The position numbers were made by a program, and so were the translations under genes. A DNA stretch of 64,000 bases, taken from positions 11,594,001-11,658,000 of the forward strand of contig NW_027480423.1 in assembly GCF_051401765.1 (NCBI RefSeq), read 5' to 3'. The DNA comes from Calliopsis andreniformis (taxonomy: Eukaryota; Arthropoda; Insecta; Hymenoptera; Andrenidae). The notes beneath the pieces were generated by a model. The model ran no database searches, was not told where the DNA came from, and saw only the letters and a program-made list of their open reading frames with translations. Position 1 is the first letter of the stretch. Every line of letters starts with the position of its first letter. Below, one piece after another: positions 61,958-64,000 of the stretch.

Positions 61958-64000
61958 ACACTGGTTGCAATTATTCGCTTTATACGATGGAATAACTGTT
62001 GCATTTATATTGTATTTTATGCTTCTGGCCTTGACTCCATAGGTCCCAACTATTCGGTCTGGTGGAGCAACACCCTAGAGCGAACCCTAGGTTGCCCGAT
62101 ACATAGAAATAACCATAACTTTCACACTGGTTGCAATTATTCGCTTTATACGATGGAATAACTGTTGCATTTATATTGTATTTTATGCGTCCGGAGTTGT
62201 TTTCTAAGGCCCTAGCTATTGGACCTGGTGGTGCAACGCCCTAGTGCGAAGCCTAGGTTGCACGGAACGTAGAAGTGCCCATTACTTTCACGCTGGTTGC
62301 AATTATTCCTGTTATAAGATGGAAAAACTGCTGTATTTTTATTGTATTTTATGCTCTTGGCGTTGACCTCCAAGTCCCTAGCTATTCGATCTGGAGGAGC
62401 AACGCTCTAGTGCGAAGCCTAGGTTGCCCGGAACGTAGAAATGGCCATTACTTTCACACTGGTTGCAAGTATTCGTTTTATACGATGGAAAAACTGTTGT
62501 ACTTATTTCGTATTTTATGCTTCTGGCGTTGACTTCTTAGGACCTAACTATTCGATCTGGTGGCACAACGCACTAGAGTGAAGTCTAGTTTGCCCGGGAT
62601 GTATAAATGACCATAACTTTCACACTGGTTGCAATTATTCCCGTTATACGATGGAAAAGCTGTTGTATTTTTATTGTATTTTATGTTTCGGGCGTTGACT
62701 TCTAACGCCCTAGCTATTCGATCTGGTGGAGCAACGCCCTAGATTGAAGCCTAGGATGCCCGAAACGACGAAATGATAGTTAATTTCACACTGGTTGCAA
62801 TTATTCATGCTATACGATGGAAAATCTTTGCATTTTTATTGTATTTCCTACTTCTGGCTTTGACTTCTAAGGTCCTAGCTATTCGGTCTGGCGGAGCAAC
62901 ATCCAATGGTGAAGCCTATGTTGCCCGGAGCGTAGAAATGACCTTAACTTTCACACTGGTTGCAATTATTCGTTTTATACGATGGAAAAACTGTTGAATT
63001 TATATTGTATTGTATGCTTCTGGCGTTGACTTCTACGGCCGTAGCTATTCGATGTGGTGGAGGAACGCACTAGAGTGAAGCCTAGTTTGCCCAGAATGCA
63101 GAAATGACCATAACTTTCACACTGGTTGCAATTATTCGCTTTATACGATGGAATAACTGATGCATTTATATTGTATTTTATGCTTCTGGCGTTGACTTCA
63201 TAGGTCCTAACTATTCGGTCTGGTGGACCAACGCCCTAGAGTGGAGCCTAGGTTGCACGGAACGTAGAAATGACCATTACCTTCACACTGGTTGCAATTA
63301 TTCCTGTTATACGATAGAAAGGCTATTGTATTTTTATTGTATTTAATGCTTCTGGCGTTGACTTCTTAGGCCCTAGCTAGTGGATCTGCTGTTCCAACGC
63401 CCTAGAGTGAAGCCTAGGTTGCCCGGTACGTAGAAATGACCATCACTTTCACACTGGTAGCAATTATTCGCGTTAAACGATGGAAAAACTGTTGTATTTT
63501 TATTGTATTTTATGTTTCGGGCGTTGACTTCTAAGGCCCTAGCTATTCGATCTGGTGGAGCTACGCCCTAGAGTCAAGCCTAGGCTGTCCGAAACGTAGA
63601 TATGACCATTACTTTCACACTGGTTGCAATTATTTATGCTATACGATGGAGAAACTGTTGTATTTTTACTGTGTTTTATGTTTCAGGTGTTGAATTCTAA
63701 GGTCGTAGCTATTCGACCTGGTGGTGCAACGCCCTAGTGCGAACCGTAGGTTGCACGGAACGTAGAAATGCCCATTACTTTCACACTGGTTGCAATTATT
63801 CCTGTCATACGATGGAACAACTGTTTTATGTTTATTATACTTTATGCTCTTGGCGTTGACCTCCAAGTCCCTAGCTATTCGATCTGGTGGAGCAACGCTC
63901 TAGGGCGAAGCCTAGGTTGCCCGGAACGTAGAAATGGCCATTACTTTCACACTGGTTGCAATTAATCCTGTTATATGATGGAGAAACTGTTGTATTTTTA
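61958..64000 (-). repeat. Diverged satellite at the right end
   Basis: About twelve monomers with many private variants and no long near-identical copy. Local pairs share cgctttatacgatggaataa (61977, 62144, 63139), and gaagtgcccattac or gaaatgcccattac (62272, 63766). The array runs off the end of the window. Confidence 0.78.

Larger units (their letters stand above)
33193..64000 (-). repeat. 166-bp satellite array, inverted block
   Basis: From 33193 the same satellite continues in the opposite orientation: the + strand now reads gcctaggttgcccggaacg followed by gtagaaatgacc, the reverse complement of the left block. About 185 monomers fit. The step is again 166 bp, except at six sites where a monomer is cut to 39 bp. 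The monomers belong to the same family as the left block, but I see no long near-identical segment shared between the two blocks, so the two sides seem to have been homogenised separately. No gene or transposon interrupts it. Confidence 0.98.

Overview
The whole 64-kb window is one block of tandemly repeated satellite DNA. I see no protein-coding gene, tRNA, rRNA, CRISPR array or recognisable transposon. The repeat unit is a 166-bp monomer (about 385 copies by length). Its left half is GC-rich (about 55% GC in my by-eye consensus) and its right half AT-rich (about 29%). This is the DNA of a eukaryotic centromere, pericentromere or other heterochromatic block. The evidence is the near-chromatosome monomer length, megasatellite-style layering into higher-order repeats (HORs) and absence of genes. 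I do not recognise the satellite family and cannot name the species. CpG is only mildly under-represented in the consensus (observed/expected about 0.84), which argues weakly against a genome with heavy methylation-driven CpG loss.

Layout. Bases 1-33160 carry monomers in one orientation (called + here, reading cgttccgggcaacctaggct). Bases 33193-64000 carry them in the opposite orientation. Between them lies a 32-bp AT-rich stretch that is not satellite-like and contains a short templated-looking direct repeat; this inversion junction is the most distinctive point in the window.

The + block has two HOR domains. HOR-I (1 to about 17079) has a period of 9294 bp (56 monomers less 2 bp) with one full and one partial copy. 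The second copy carries an extra six-monomer segment. HOR-II (about 17190-32165) has a period of about 5304 bp (32 monomers less 8 bp) in three copies, the first rearranged by whole-monomer gains and losses.

The inverted block is a mosaic. Bases 33193 to about 37819 are mostly diverged monomers without long repeats. Next comes a 2529-bp HOR (37820-42512). It is overlapped by a virtually identical pair of 6051-bp units (about 41888-53989). From 53990 to about 61957 there are shorter reused blocks (offsets of 2656, 2322 and 1825 bp, plus copies of segments from the 6051-bp unit). Bases 61958-64000 are again more diverged. Six 39-bp truncated monomers with the same deletion junction are shared among these units and trace their common descent. 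The picture is repeated unequal exchange or amplification, always in whole-monomer register, on two sides of an old inversion.
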